Source of the DNA: Pedobacter sp. MC2016-15
Lineage (GTDB): Bacteria; Bacteroidota; Bacteroidia; Sphingobacteriales; Sphingobacteriaceae
Direction of reading: 5' to 3'
Assembly: GCF_026239695.1 (NCBI RefSeq)
Contig: NZ_JAPIVS010000003.1
Location: 124,001-188,000, forward strand
Length of the DNA stretch: 64,000 nt
The translations under genes and the position numbers were made by a program. Below the pieces are notes generated by a model. The model had not been told where the DNA came from and made no database searches. It saw only the letters and a list, made by a program, of their open reading frames with translations. Position 1 is the first letter of the stretch. Each line of letters opens with the position of its first letter. Positions 55,150 through 64,000 of the stretch are shown in pieces.

Positions 55150-56096
55150 TTGTTGAAGGACATTGTAAATTCGTAAGCGTCCCGCACTTATTAGCATCTT
55201 AACGGTTTTGCTAATCTTGCCACTTTTATTCAGGTAGTGTATGGGAGGCAGAAAACTGAGCGCCTGTCAAAGTTTAAGCTTGAGATAATGCGATTAACAA
55301 ATTCTCTTCACAGATGATCGTGGAGTTTAGAAAATTTTTATCCAATGTTTTACTATTTGTTTTAGCAAATGTACAATATAAATTTAAACGATGAAAATCA
55401 TCATTATTTTAGATTTATATAATAGTTTTGCTATGTTACATCATAATCTGAATTGTAACAATTAAAAAACAGTATTGTGACTTAAAAGTTAGTGTGTTTA
55501 TTAAATATTACTGCAGCATCTTGGTCTATAGTATCATATCTTTTCCTACAATTCTATCACATCTGATCAAGGGACAGGTCGCTCTGCTCTACAATTCCAT
55601 TATGATGATCGAAATTTGAATAGTCAATAGCAAATTGAGCGAAGAAATGCTAGGCTTTATATAGATATGGAGTTATCCTTAGCACTAGCCTTGCTATTCC
55701 TTCGCGGCGCATATTTATAATCCTTATGCATATTTGCTATTTCTTTCAGTCAATAGCGTCCTCTTTAATTAGAAATCCCTTTAAATCATTGTGGCACCTG
55801 TAAAATGAAGCAATTTTTCATGCTTAATGATTATTATATTCTATGATATTTTGCCATTAAAAATAGTAAAGTGGCATAAAAAAGTAAGGGCAAGAATTTT
55901 CACTGTTGACTTTAAGCAAAAGTCCAAAGTTTGGCTTTTCCTCTTTACCAACTTATAACAATTAATTTTTTGGCGAATGAGCTCTGATAAGTAAAACATT
56001 TAATAAGATTTATGGTATTGAGTAGATAGATACACAATATTATGAATCAACACCTAGCAATAATAGCTGACTCACGCTTTTTTTAGGAGGAGGGAA
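55150..56096. other. Long gene-free region
   Basis: About 950 bp without a plausible reading frame. A+T-rich, with no tRNA, repeat or remnant that I could identify. Confidence 0.55.
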
Positions 56097-56111
56097 TTGT
56101 TTGAACAAAAG

Positions 56112-56318
56112 ATGGAAATTATACAGCAGAAAAATGATTATTGGTTCAAGAATCGTATAAATATGACAACAGGAGACTATCCGGATAAGATTTATAATTA
56201 TTTCCGCTATTACTATGATCATACTCATAATATCGAATTGTATGTTAAGGAAGATCTCCTAGCGGAAATAAGATTGGAATGTATAAATGAATTTAATGAG
56301 ATTTTTAAGATAAATTAG
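56112..56318 (+). CDS. Possible small hypothetical protein
   Basis: 68 residues from ATG at 56112 (a TTG at 56097 gives 73). Tyrosine- and asparagine-rich, no recognised motif. A GGAGGAG sequence stands about 17 nt before the ATG, a strong Shine-Dalgarno for this group but somewhat far off. It might be a small cargo protein or chance. Confidence 0.35.
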   Translation: MEIIQQKNDYWFKNRINMTTGDYPDKIYNYFRYYYDHTHNIELYVKEDLLAEIRLECINEFNEIFKIN

Positions 56319-56919
56319 TTCCTTCATATAGGCACAAATATTTTCATTTAGGAAGAAGTCCTATTCATGCCTATCAAATTGGTCCTTTACTGAGCCATAG
56401 TAATTATAGAAACTTTAATTTTTTGCCGGAATAATAGTAAACTATCAATCAATTTCGAAAGCGCGCACTATGGCCGAATTGGAGGCGGTGTTTTATTGAA
56501 ATTTTTCACGGTATTTAACGTGGTGCGACTAACGCTTATTCAAAGTTATGGGAAATTGATTCTTGAAAAATCGAATATAATTTTCGACTTATAAATACAG
56601 ATCGTAAGAGTAACAGATTTAAGAATAGGTATCTAACCTTACCGGAGGTGCCGGTAACTTTAAAATGCATATTGTGATTAGTATCAGCGGGAATAGGATT
56701 GTTACTCAGCAAGTAGGCGTGCCGCATTTATCGTCAACTGAACCAATATAAAAAGTTAACAGTCATTCCTCAGCAAATCCTACTAAGATAACAAACTTTC
56801 GGTTGATGCGCTTAGGATTTATAAATGGTATCTTATAAATAACTCCATTATGCATTTATCTTCTCAAAATGGGATGACTGCTCTTAATATCGATAGATGT
56901 TATACGCTATTAAACGATG
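56319..56919. other. Gene-free stretch
   Basis: No supportable gene. A short inverted sequence, TTACCGG with CCGGTAA near 56639-56656, is the only structure noticed. Confidence 0.45.
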
Positions 56920-57240
56920 TTAAATCTGTCCATCAGCTCCAGATCCTGTACTATGCGTTAACAGAGCTTGAACTAAACTTGTTATAGTATGAACATTAGC
57001 CTCTGCCTTATCTCTAAATGCCGCATCGGGCAAAAAACATTGAGGAGATATTTTAAAATAAGCTGCTAAAGAATTAATATGTTTCAGATTATATTTTGCC
57101 GGGTTTGTAGGACTTTCAACATTCCCGATAAAGGAACCTGAAGTATTAATAATATTTGCGATATCTATTGACCTTAAATTATGTTTTTGCTTGAGTTTTA
57201 TTACAAAGTCAATAGTAAATTGTTCAATAGGGTGTATCAA
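56920..57240 (-). CDS. XRE-like DNA-binding protein
   Basis: 106 residues. The helix-turn-helix (about 10-70) has I-D-F-V-I-K-L-K-Q-K-H-N-L-R-S, I-A-N-I-I-N-T-S-G-S-F-I-G-N-V-E and a closing helix L-A-A-Y-F-K-I. The layout, with K-Y-N-L-K-H between helices, is common in Sphingobacteriaceae regulators. Targets unknown. Start ATG at 57240. Confidence 0.72.
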   Translation of the reverse strand: MIHPIEQFTIDFVIKLKQKHNLRSIDIANIINTSGSFIGNVESPTNPAKYNLKHINSLAAYFKISPQCFLPDAAFRDKAEANVHTITSLVQALLTHSTGSGADGQI

Positions 57241-57616
57241 TTTTGTAGACGGATTTTTTATTAGGTAATATCTTTCAGTGAATATAACAAATAAAAATAT
57301 AACTACAATAGCCTTGATGTTGTTAAAATCTGTTGAAATGCTATCTTATTAAATAAAAACAGCTTTTTATAATAATTTTGAGCACTGGCTTTATAACAAT
57401 TGAATTAGCATTAAAGTCAAGGCAAACCAATACAATTTCAGCGTTACTTAAAAAGGGATGGATCGCACCGAGCCACCCCCGAAATGGAACGGGCTGTCTA
57501 CACCCTAAGTGTAAATATAATGTTATTTTTATAAAATCATAGCTTAGTTTAAGTTATATTTAAATAGTTGAAACAATCGGATTAGCGTCAGGTTAGACTA
57601 TATAAAACCTGTAGCT

Positions 57617-57829
57617 ATGAAATTAAACTTTGCGTCATTAAATCATAACGGAATCTTACCATATAATGGTGGTAATATGGAGTTTCTCGCTAAAAACATG
57701 AACACAACAATTAATGGATTGCTGATTGCACTATCAATCACCAAAATTACTGCTGATGAATTAATTCCAATATTAATTAATCATCGCCTAAAGATACGGA
57801 GACAACGAATAAATAAGTTTAAAAAATAG
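57617..57829 (+). CDS. Possible small protein in unit 1
   Basis: 70 residues with a basic C-terminal tail (R-L-K-I-R-R-Q-R). No motif recognised. It begins 13 nt after a GGTTAGAC...TATAAAACC sequence and stops 9 bp before the RNA-like module. Could be a small regulator or chance. Confidence 0.4.
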   Translation: MKLNFASLNHNGILPYNGGNMEFLAKNMNTTINGLLIALSITKITADELIPILINHRLKIRRQRINKFKK

Positions 57830-57837
57830 ATGATTTC

Positions 57838-57933
57838 AAAGATCTCCGTGGATTCGGTGTTAGTCAATGTAGTTCGTAGCAGTTCACATGATTATGTATT
57901 TGGTAAGCCCTGCATGAATGCAGGGCTTTTTTA
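57838..57933 (+). ncRNA. Candidate structured RNA module A with terminator
   Basis: Contains CTCCGTGGATTCGGT (57844-57858), the 15-nt GATTATGTATTTGGT (57890-57904), then a perfect 10-bp hairpin (57906-57915 with 57918-57927) and six T's. Conserved sequence before an intrinsic terminator suggests a small RNA or the 3' end of one. Module B repeats the same order. Confidence 0.45.
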
Positions 57934-58147
57934 CAAAAAGGAATGGATTTTTCGATCCATCCCCAATTACAAACTGGCTCTCTAGACCTATGGTAAATAT
58001 AAAAATATTTAGTTTAACTTTTATATTAAAAAGTAAAACAAAAGGTTATGGTATCAGTTATCATCATAAACACCATGTAAAAACTTGCACGTATCTAATT
58101 GATTAAGTTTTAATAAAATAATTTTGATCTTTTGATACACAATATAG

Positions 58148-58263
58148 CCAAATACATAAATAGTGTTTAGGACATCCGTGGATGCGGTTGTAGATGAGTA
58201 ATAGGCCTTAACAGTGGCCGATTATGTATTTGGTTTGCCCCTCACATAATGAGGGGCTTTTTT
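58148..58263 (+). ncRNA. Candidate structured RNA module B with terminator
   Basis: CCAAATACATAA (58148-58159) pairs perfectly with TTATGTATTTGG (58222-58233), enclosing CATC/GATG and GGCC/GGCC hairpins. An 8-bp terminator stem follows (58237-58244 with 58250-58257) with a T-run. No coding frame fits. Same conserved blocks as module A. Confidence 0.5.
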
Positions 58264-58280
58264 CCCCCTGATTCTCTATG

Positions 58281-58541
58281 GCCCTGCCCATCACATGCAC
58301 GAAGAACGCATGACCATTGCCTGCCGTGTGCCGGTGAAAAATAATGGATTCCAAAAAGATATCGAGAATTTTCCACGGGTCGAGGACAAGATCAGGTATA
58401 TACGATTTGGCTACTGAAACAATTAGGGAAGATCATGGACATCGATCTGCTCAGGCCGCTTTGCGTACATGCACACTATGGAGAATCTGCAGTGATATTC
58501 ATTCTGGCACTTCAATGAAAGTAATTGCTTCGAGATACTAG
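58281..58541 (+). pseudogene. Probable gene remnant
   Basis: Reading frames look protein-like but break: H-H-M-H-E-E-R-M-T-I-A-C-R-V in one frame ends at about 58413, then L-L-K-Q-L-G-K-I-M-D-I-D-L-L-R-P-L-C in the next. Higher G+C than the flanks. Likely a decayed fragment; family not recognised. A 65-codon frame (58344-58541) through it looks like chance. Confidence 0.25.
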
Positions 58542-58744
58542 GCTAACTCTGTTCGCTCATTAAACAATTGGTTACGCCAGCCAATAAAAAATTCGAAAAG
58601 CGTTGCTATAATGCTGTCGCCGGTCAAATCGATTAGGGCTATGGTTAAAGGGAGATCCGCTTTCAGGAAATTGACTTGCTGCTTAACAATGCCGGTTATG
58701 CAACTGAAGGGTAAGTAACAGAGAAATTTCTGTATCTTCTTCAT
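58538..58744 (-). CDS. Doubtful small hypothetical protein
   Basis: 68 residues with two hydrophobic patches and no motif. It overlaps the end of the decayed region. Included only because the frame is closed by a normal ATG; may be chance. Confidence 0.2.
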   Translation of the reverse strand: MKKIQKFLCYLPFSCITGIVKQQVNFLKADLPLTIALIDLTGDSIIATLFEFFIGWRNQLFNERTELA

Positions 58745-59007
58745 TTAATCAAACAGGTCGCGACATTTCGCGTGGGACAATTACTATCCCACTTTTTTAT
58801 CTCGGAAATGACTGCTTTCCACACCATCGACCAAAAAAGCGAAAATATCCCTTTAAAGTTGGATCAATCTTGTTGAAAAAAGCATATTCAGAAAAATTGG
58901 TATCATGGTTAAAATGAACCGCTCAATAAAGTGTTTTGAACTTTTCAGACAACCAGTAGGTTCGTAGCCATCCCGATATTTGCAGTATAAATATAGACAG
59001 TAAGCAA

Positions 59008-60042
59008 ATGGAAGATAAAGCAACCGTCCTCGTAACCGGGGCAACCGGATTTCTTGGAATGCAAATCATATTGCAGCTATTAGAAAATGGCTATACCGTG
59101 AAAGCTACGGTAAGAGATCTCAAAAGTGCAGATCAGGTCATAGAGACCCTCCGCAAAAACAACATTCGATCCTTCGAAAAGCTTACGTTTATAGCGGCCG
59201 AACTCACAATGGACAATAATTGGGAAGAAGCGATGCAGGGCTGCAACTATGTAATTAGTGTTGCATCGCCTGTATTTTTTGACAAACCCAAAGATGAAGA
59301 AGAAGCTTTTCGACCTGCCACGGAAGGGATCTTACGCATCCTAAAATATGCTAAAAAAGCCTGCGTAAAAAGAGTGGTGATGACCTCCAATTTTGGCGCC
59401 GTGGGCTTTACGCAAACTGACACGTCCCGTGAAACTACTGAAGCAGACTGGACAGACACCACGAACAAAGCAGTTTCAGTGTATGAACGATCCAAAACCA
59501 TCGCGGAAAAAGCTGCCTGGGAGTTCATTAGAAAAGACGGTGGTAACCTGGAATTTGCGACCATCAATCCGGTGGCTATCTTAGGTCCATCACTGGATGC
59601 ACACGTTTCAGGTAGTTTTCATCTGCTGCAAAATTTATTAAACGGAAAGATAAAAGTAATTCCTAACATTCCCCTGAACATTGTGGATGTAAGGGATGTA
59701 GCTTGCCTCCATATCAAGGCGATGGAGATACCGGAAGCCAACGGAAAGCGTTTTATCGCTTCGGCCGATGGCCAGATCTCGTTGCCCGAAATTGCTGAGC
59801 TTTTAAAATGGAAAAGACCCGAACTGTCGCAAAAAGTTTCGTCCAAAAGAATGCCCAACTTCGTGCTCAGCATAGCTTCCTTGTTTAATCATCAGGCCAA
59901 AGAGGGTATATTGTTGGCCAAAATGAACCGCAATCTGAGTACCCGAAACGTAAAGACCATCCTGAACTGGAAGCCTGTTGCCACTCAGGAGGAAACTATA
60001 CTGGCCGCGGTAGACACACTGAAAAAATATGAATTACTTTAA
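59008..60042 (+). CDS. NAD(P)-dependent epimerase/dehydratase-like reductase (extended SDR)
   Basis: 344 residues. The nucleotide-binding motif G-A-T-G-F-L-G is near residue 11, and the Y-E-R-S-K catalytic pair near 160. The whole resembles dihydroflavonol-4-reductase-like aldehyde reductases. It reduces an unknown carbonyl compound. The DoxX-like gene follows 12 bp downstream and the AraC gene 7 bp later, forming one operon. Confidence 0.87.
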   Translation: MEDKATVLVTGATGFLGMQIILQLLENGYTVKATVRDLKSADQVIETLRKNNIRSFEKLTFIAAELTMDNNWEEAMQGCNYVISVASPVFFDKPKDEEEAFRPATEGILRILKYAKKACVKRVVMTSNFGAVGFTQTDTSRETTEADWTDTTNKAVSVYERSKTIAEKAAWEFIRKDGGNLEFATINPVAILGPSLDAHVSGSFHLLQNLLNGKIKVIPNIPLNIVDVRDVACLHIKAMEIPEANGKRFIASADGQISLPEIAELLKWKRPELSQKVSSKRMPNFVLSIASLFNHQAKEGILLAKMNRNLSTRNVKTILNWKPVATQEETILAAVDTLKKYELL

Positions 60043-60054
60043 AAATCGACCGAA

Positions 60055-60414
60055 ATGACAGCAAAAATAATCAGCGGAATACTTTTAGTCCTCACCGTCT
60101 ATTTTGGCTTAAGCCACGGCGCACGGGTATTTCAAAAACCAAGTGCACAGTATTTTGAAATGATGCACACGTTAGAGATTACCGGCCCAATGAGGATTGC
60201 CTTTGGTGTAGTTTCTATTTTTTCTACATTGTTCATCCTTTTTCCCAAGACATTTTTCCTGGGCAATACGCTCAGGGCTATACTCCTGGTCGTGATGATG
60301 GCTTTGGCGCTTAAAGCTGGAAATTATAAATTTGCATTGATTGAAATTCCATTTATAATGATGCCATTGACCCTCATATATTTAGGCCATCCTTTAAAAA
60401 ATCTATCCTTATAA
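60055..60414 (+). CDS. DoxX-like small membrane protein
   Basis: 119 residues with four membrane helices (about 4-22, 45-65, 70-88 and 92-110). It has the size and general layout of DoxX/DUF4345-type proteins; the exact family is uncertain. It lies between the reductase and the AraC gene with very short gaps, suggesting joint expression. Confidence 0.6.
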   Translation: MTAKIISGILLVLTVYFGLSHGARVFQKPSAQYFEMMHTLEITGPMRIAFGVVSIFSTLFILFPKTFFLGNTLRAILLVVMMALALKAGNYKFALIEIPFIMMPLTLIYLGHPLKNLSL

Positions 60415-60421
60415 TACTGTA

Positions 60422-61195
60422 ATGAGTGCAGACAGACAAGTCAGTGTGTTGAAAGAACAGTTTATTCCGGATACTATATTTTTGTTCGTTGCAAAAGGAA
60501 CAATCCAGACTTACGATGGGAATAAAAGATCCCTTTTTAAAAGGGGAGATGCTGTCATTGCCCAAAAGAACAGGTTGGCAAAATATGAATTGTCGGTAAA
60601 CAGAGACACTTTTGAACCCATTGTGTTCTGCTTCGAAGAAGATTTCTTGAGAGAATTTAAATTAAAGCACAACATACAGACCAAAGGTATCCGTATCAGG
60701 GACAGTTTTATAATACTTCAAAAAAATAAGCTCATCAATAGTTTCATTACATCCATAAAGCCTTACCATAAAGGAATTATGGAACTGGAAAAAGAATTTG
60801 AAACTGTGAAATACGAAGAACTGCTTCTTATTCTTTTGAAAGTAAATCCGGATTTGACGGATGTGCTGTTTGATTTCAGAAAACCGGGAAAAATAGATCT
60901 GGAAGCCTTTATGAACAAACACTATGCTTTTAATGTAAGCAACGAAAGATTTGCTACCTTAACCGGCAGAAGTCTATCGGCGTTCAAGAGAGATTTTAAG
61001 ACGATCTTTAATGATACGCCTAGCCATTGGCTTGTTATCAAAAGGTTGGAAGAAGCACATTATTTGATTAACCACTTAGGTAGAAAGCCTAAAGACTTTT
61101 ACCTCGATCTGGGTTTTGAAAGCTTGTCCCATTTTTCAGTAGCGTACAAAAATAAGTTTGGGTATCCTCCATCCAGACAGTCAGATTTACGGTAG
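60422..61195 (+). CDS. AraC-family transcriptional regulator
   Basis: 257 residues. The N-terminal sensing part (about 10-150) resembles a cupin-like fold. The C-terminal AraC domain (about 160-255) holds F-A-T-L-T-G-R-S-L-S-A-F-K-R-D-F-K and the second helix-turn-helix ending L-G-F-E-S-L-S-H-F-S-V-A-Y-K-N-K-F-G-Y-P-P. It probably controls its own operon with the upstream reductase. Confidence 0.88.
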   Translation: MSADRQVSVLKEQFIPDTIFLFVAKGTIQTYDGNKRSLFKRGDAVIAQKNRLAKYELSVNRDTFEPIVFCFEEDFLREFKLKHNIQTKGIRIRDSFIILQKNKLINSFITSIKPYHKGIMELEKEFETVKYEELLLILLKVNPDLTDVLFDFRKPGKIDLEAFMNKHYAFNVSNERFATLTGRSLSAFKRDFKTIFNDTPSHWLVIKRLEEAHYLINHLGRKPKDFYLDLGFESLSHFSVAYKNKFGYPPSRQSDLR

Positions 61196-61337
61196 GCCGC
61201 AGTGCAGTTTGATGTTTAATCAAAGAATTTAAATAAATCTTTTATATATAAACGTGTTAAAACTGGCCATTTTGTTCATAATTAAACCCTAGTTCCATAA
61301 GTATATCATTGATGATTTGATACATCAAATATTTTTA

Positions 61338-61904
61338 TCATTCAGAGTCTTTTATAACGTTATCCAAATCTGTCGCACTTTGGAGAATCATTTTTGCAGC
61401 ATCTTGAACATCACCAAGTTCTGTAGACTCTTGGATTATTTTGCTAAGGCCTAATAAATTTGCAACATATCTACGAATCGAGTGAGACTGAGTATTCTTT
61501 ATATCATGCAGTTCACCGCTTATTTGCACAAGTTCGGTAATATCATGACCAATACAAAACATACCTAAAGGCACCTCGCTATTATCAAACATAGCCTTAT
61601 ATTCCCATCGGGTGATAATAAAACCACCTTTACCATCATGTTTACGCAACGTAGCCGGGAAAACGGATTCCTTATGCATAAAAGCTTTTTCAGCAACAAC
61701 ACGGCATGTATGGTGGTCATCTTGATGGATGGTTATAGCATAATTTTTACCAACAAGATCGCCATGAATGGGATTGAACCTTTCTAAATAATGCTTATTC
61801 AGATAAGTATAATTTGAATCCATACCGACTGCTATAAGATAATAGGTACTTGAATTACCAATTAGACTTTTAATTGCCTCAAAATGTTGCATTCCATTCA
61901 TCAA
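61338..61904 (-). CDS. PAS-domain protein
   Basis: 188 residues. A PAS fold (about 10-130) contains Y-Y-L-I-A-V-G-M-D-S-N-Y-T-Y-L-N and G-K-N-Y-A-I-T-I-H-Q-D-D, with the C-terminal G-H-D-I-T-E-L pattern. A helical tail (about 135-188) resembles the start of a histidine-kinase dimerisation region, but no kinase domain follows. Possibly a sensor partner or a truncated kinase. Confidence 0.75.
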   Translation of the reverse strand: MMNGMQHFEAIKSLIGNSSTYYLIAVGMDSNYTYLNKHYLERFNPIHGDLVGKNYAITIHQDDHHTCRVVAEKAFMHKESVFPATLRKHDGKGGFIITRWEYKAMFDNSEVPLGMFCIGHDITELVQISGELHDIKNTQSHSIRRYVANLLGLSKIIQESTELGDVQDAAKMILQSATDLDNVIKDSE

Positions 61905-62025
61905 TACAATTATACATATACTATATAATAAGTAAAATTTAAACTGAACTTATATTATCTTTCAATAATTCTGGCATAATTAATATGTCGTTGAGACACA
62001 TATGTTTCCATCAAAAGCCTCCGTA

Positions 62026-64000
62026 CTATTTAAAACTTTTAATTTTCAAAAACAGATCTTCGATTTGGGTATGTAATCTTGGATCACTGACTTGATATAG
62101 TTCAATTAATAAATCGCTGGCAACTGGTGGCGGTAAAGGATAGGCGTGTTTCCTCAAAAGGTTTCTGAGGGCTTTGTTGACATTTTTCTCACCGGTCAAT
62201 TGTTCCAGCTTAGCCATTACCAATAGTCCTTTTGAATAATACAAATGCGTGTTACCGGAATTTGCCTTCAAGAGCGGAGCTTCTTTGGCAAAGCCACGTT
62301 CACTTAAGTAAATCGCTTTGTGAACAGTCAATTTTTCCTTTACTGCAGTAGCCCCTTCTAAATGCTTAGCCAGCATGAGTTCGGTGTACATAGCCAGAGT
62401 TTCAGTGAGTATCTTTGAACCTTCGCGTTCGTCTGGCGCAAGTCGGGCAGTGCCCCACCATTGGTGTGATACTTCATGGGCGGCAAGTTCATTGATCACA
62501 TCCTGTCCCTTGTCTCCTTGTAAGTTATTATGAAAAAGCAAATGCTCGGTCATAAAAATTGTTGCGGGATATGCTGTGCCGGCGAACCCGTCTGTAAAGG
62601 AAGATACTTCTGCAAAACGGATGCTTTTAAAAGGATAAGGGCCAAAGTTTGACTGGCAGTAATCCATGGTCGTACAAGCATTTTGGATCAGTTTATTCAC
62701 ATTCTCAAAGTGTCTGCTATGATAATACACCTCTATTGCTATGCCTTTATAGGTAACCACCCTCTTTTGATAGCGTGCTGCAGATAGCCCGAAGCGGAAT
62801 GGAATTGGCCTGTCGGACCGGTAGAGAAAGTGATCCCGGCCTTGAACCTTCCATTCGTGTATCAGTTCACCTACGCCAATCACCCTTTGCCCTGAAGGAA
62901 CCGACACTGCCATTTGCAGGTCGATAAAATCGTTCCTGCCACGCGGCGCTTGTAATTTCACTAATGGCGTTTGTTTGCCTAAATGCCGCTTGCGCCGTTC
63001 AGCAGCTGAGTTAATCTCCCTTTCCATCTGATACCCAAATCGAGGGAAATAATTACTGATCCGAATGAAGGAACCATTGTCAACGATCGCATTAAACGAT
63101 TGGTGCCCGCTGAATCCGCTCCAGTGATAAGAAAAATTAAAAAGGAATAAGGCAGAGTCACCAGGAATAAGCGGTTGTAGTAACCTCAACAAGCCGGTTT
63201 TATTGCTAACGGGTTGCTTATATGTGCCATATTGGTAGGTGGCTGTTTCCATTACTACATCCTCGTCAATGTTGATTAACAGCGAATCGATAGGCTTGTT
63301 ACCTTTGTTTTTCAAGATATAACGGCCGCTGACCTGATAAGCATTACTTTCCGGGAAGAGATCGACATTAGTATTCACTGCAGTTACTACAGGTTGTAGA
63401 AGCTCATTGTATTTGCGGTAGCGCTGTTCATAGGTTTGCTGGTTGTGCAGATCTTGTTCAGTTTCTAATGGAGGCGTTTGCCTATAAATGTAAATTCCGG
63501 TCAGAATACAGATAGTTAGCGGCAGGCCTGGACTCCAGCTATGGCTCGAAAAGTTTTTTTTCTTTGTAGTGGTCATCATCCATAAAGTTGTAATTAGACT
63601 TGCCCCATACAACATTCGCCAGGAAAAGCTTCGCAGATAGTCATCCCAACCATTCATTTCGCTATATTTTGCTATATAGGCCCCTGGAAAACGTAAAAGC
63701 GGATGTAAAATGCCTGCGGCTTTACCAATTGAAGAAGTGAGCAGAAGGATCACTATGCAGGTAATGAGCAAACCTGCCCATTTACGGTGTACCCACTGTT
63801 GTATAAGGAGCATTAAGCCGGCACAAATCCCTAATGGCAGATCGATGGTCCAGTAAAGTGCAGCATACACCGTCCAGTCAAACATAGTATACCGATAGAT
63901 GGCCTGAAAAATGATACCCGTGAAAATTATAATCGAAGTCAGCAGTATAATGACAACTAACAGTGTGATTAGTTTAGCTGCCAACAAGGTGCTTTTGGTT
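62026..64000 (-). CDS. Membrane protein with M1-family aminopeptidase domain (5' end beyond window)
   Basis: At least 653 residues; the frame stays open to the window edge. Several membrane helices fill the visible N-terminal part. The peptidase region has H-E-V-S-H-Q-W-W, the HExxH zinc motif of gluzincins, and a glutamate downstream in T-E-T-L-A-M-Y. Bacteroidetes ABC-2-type permease/M1 peptidase fusions have this layout at their C-terminal half and are about 1200 residues long. It would cut peptides, with the active site probably facing the periplasm. Confidence 0.8.
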   Translation of the reverse strand, partial: TKSTLLAAKLITLLVVIILLTSIIIFTGIIFQAIYRYTMFDWTVYAALYWTIDLPLGICAGLMLLIQQWVHRKWAGLLITCIVILLLTSSIGKAAGILHPLLRFPGAYIAKYSEMNGWDDYLRSFSWRMLYGASLITTLWMMTTTKKKNFSSHSWSPGLPLTICILTGIYIYRQTPPLETEQDLHNQQTYEQRYRKYNELLQPVVTAVNTNVDLFPESNAYQVSGRYILKNKGNKPIDSLLINIDEDVVMETATYQYGTYKQPVSNKTGLLRLLQPLIPGDSALFLFNFSYHWSGFSGHQSFNAIVDNGSFIRISNYFPRFGYQMEREINSAAERRKRHLGKQTPLVKLQAPRGRNDFIDLQMAVSVPSGQRVIGVGELIHEWKVQGRDHFLYRSDRPIPFRFGLSAARYQKRVVTYKGIAIEVYYHSRHFENVNKLIQNACTTMDYCQSNFGPYPFKSIRFAEVSSFTDGFAGTAYPATIFMTEHLLFHNNLQGDKGQDVINELAAHEVSHQWWGTARLAPDEREGSKILTETLAMYTELMLAKHLEGATAVKEKLTVHKAIYLSERGFAKEAPLLKANSGNTHLYYSKGLLVMAKLEQLTGEKNVNKALRNLLRKHAYPLPPPVASDLLIELYQVSDPRLHTQIEDLFLKIKSFK

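Larger units (their letters stand above)
57450..58263. repeat. Tandem pair of related modules with terminator-like ends
   Basis: Two units, 57450-57933 and 57933-58263, begin with related blocks (AAAAAGGGATGGAT and AAAAAGGAATGGAT; later GTAAATATAA and GGTAAATATAA). They end with related blocks (CCGTGGAT-x-CGG, the identical GATTATGTATTTGGT, and a GC hairpin plus T-run). Unit 1 has a 70-codon frame between the blocks; unit 2 has none. Probably an ancient tandem duplication. Confidence 0.55.

Noticed and set aside
58344..58541. 65-codon rightward frame
   Set aside because: It crosses a region whose protein-like signal changes frame, so the frame itself looks accidental.
1..64000. CRISPR arrays
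   Set aside because: No regularly spaced repeats of 24-48 bp and no Cas-like protein were seen.

Overview
The window is chromosomal DNA of a Bacteroidota bacterium, most likely Sphingobacteriaceae (Pedobacter/Mucilaginibacter-like). The reasons are a SusC/SusD pair behind a FecI-type sigma factor and FecR anti-sigma factor, a TAnnTTTG-type promoter before a tRNA gene, TraE-G and TraI-M conjugation genes of the Bacteroidetes type, an RteC homologue, weak Shine-Dalgarno sequences and A+T-rich intergenic DNA. The genus is an inference; no rRNA lies in the window.

Layout. (1) 1-0.5 kb: chromosomal DUF3817 gene and tRNA-Leu(CAA). (2) About 0.5-34.3 kb: an integrative conjugative element (ICE) abutting tRNA-Leu. 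A large serine recombinase, whose reading frame runs into the tRNA, is at its left end. Next comes a defence-like cargo block (TIR-nuclease fusion, an unknown partner, DUF262 + HEPN pair), then a mobilisation module (hairpin, MobC-like protein, relaxase, coupling ATPase), a regulatory stretch (XRE, GNAT, LuxR, RteC), and a transfer operon (traE, F, G, lipoprotein, traI and two paralogues, J, K, small TM protein, M). traN-Q are not seen. Secreted cargo, a J-domain gene and an operon of repeat-containing unknowns follow. (3) 34.33-46.08 kb: a second, smaller island next to tRNA-Arg(CCT). It is bounded by a 14-bp repeat of the tRNA 3' end and carries a truncated tyrosine integrase beside the tRNA, with repeated TGCTCACCA arm-site-like motifs near both ends. 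Its cargo is almost entirely anti-phage-like: an ATPase + HNH pair (Septu/PtuAB-like), a winged-helix PD-(D/E)XK protein, a four-gene CBASS-like operon (LRAT-like membrane protein, patatin phospholipase, CD-NTase, E2-like protein with a SEC-C-type zinc motif), and an XRE/ImmA pair. A ~97-bp imperfect direct repeat at 34.37 and 40.54 kb suggests that two elements accreted in tandem. (4) 46.1-64 kb: ordinary chromosome with a FecI-FecR-SusC-SusD-TlpA nutrient-uptake operon, an intergenic stretch with a tandem pair of structured RNA-like modules, an oxidoreductase/DoxX-like/AraC cluster, a PAS protein, and the truncated 5' end of an M1-peptidase membrane protein running off the window.

How the parts work together. 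The ICE genes would excise, process and transfer the element. Related operator-like palindromes (ATCAC-N5-GTGAT) before the cargo, mobilisation and transfer blocks suggest one regulator for the whole element. In the second island, infection sensed by the CD-NTase would activate the patatin phospholipase through a cyclic oligonucleotide, with the E2-like protein priming the synthase; the LRAT-like protein is a candidate new accessory. Most attractive for new biology are the LRAT-containing CBASS operon, the TIR-nuclease-nuclease fusion with its partner, and the 895-aa ATPase + HNH + PD-(D/E)XK module.
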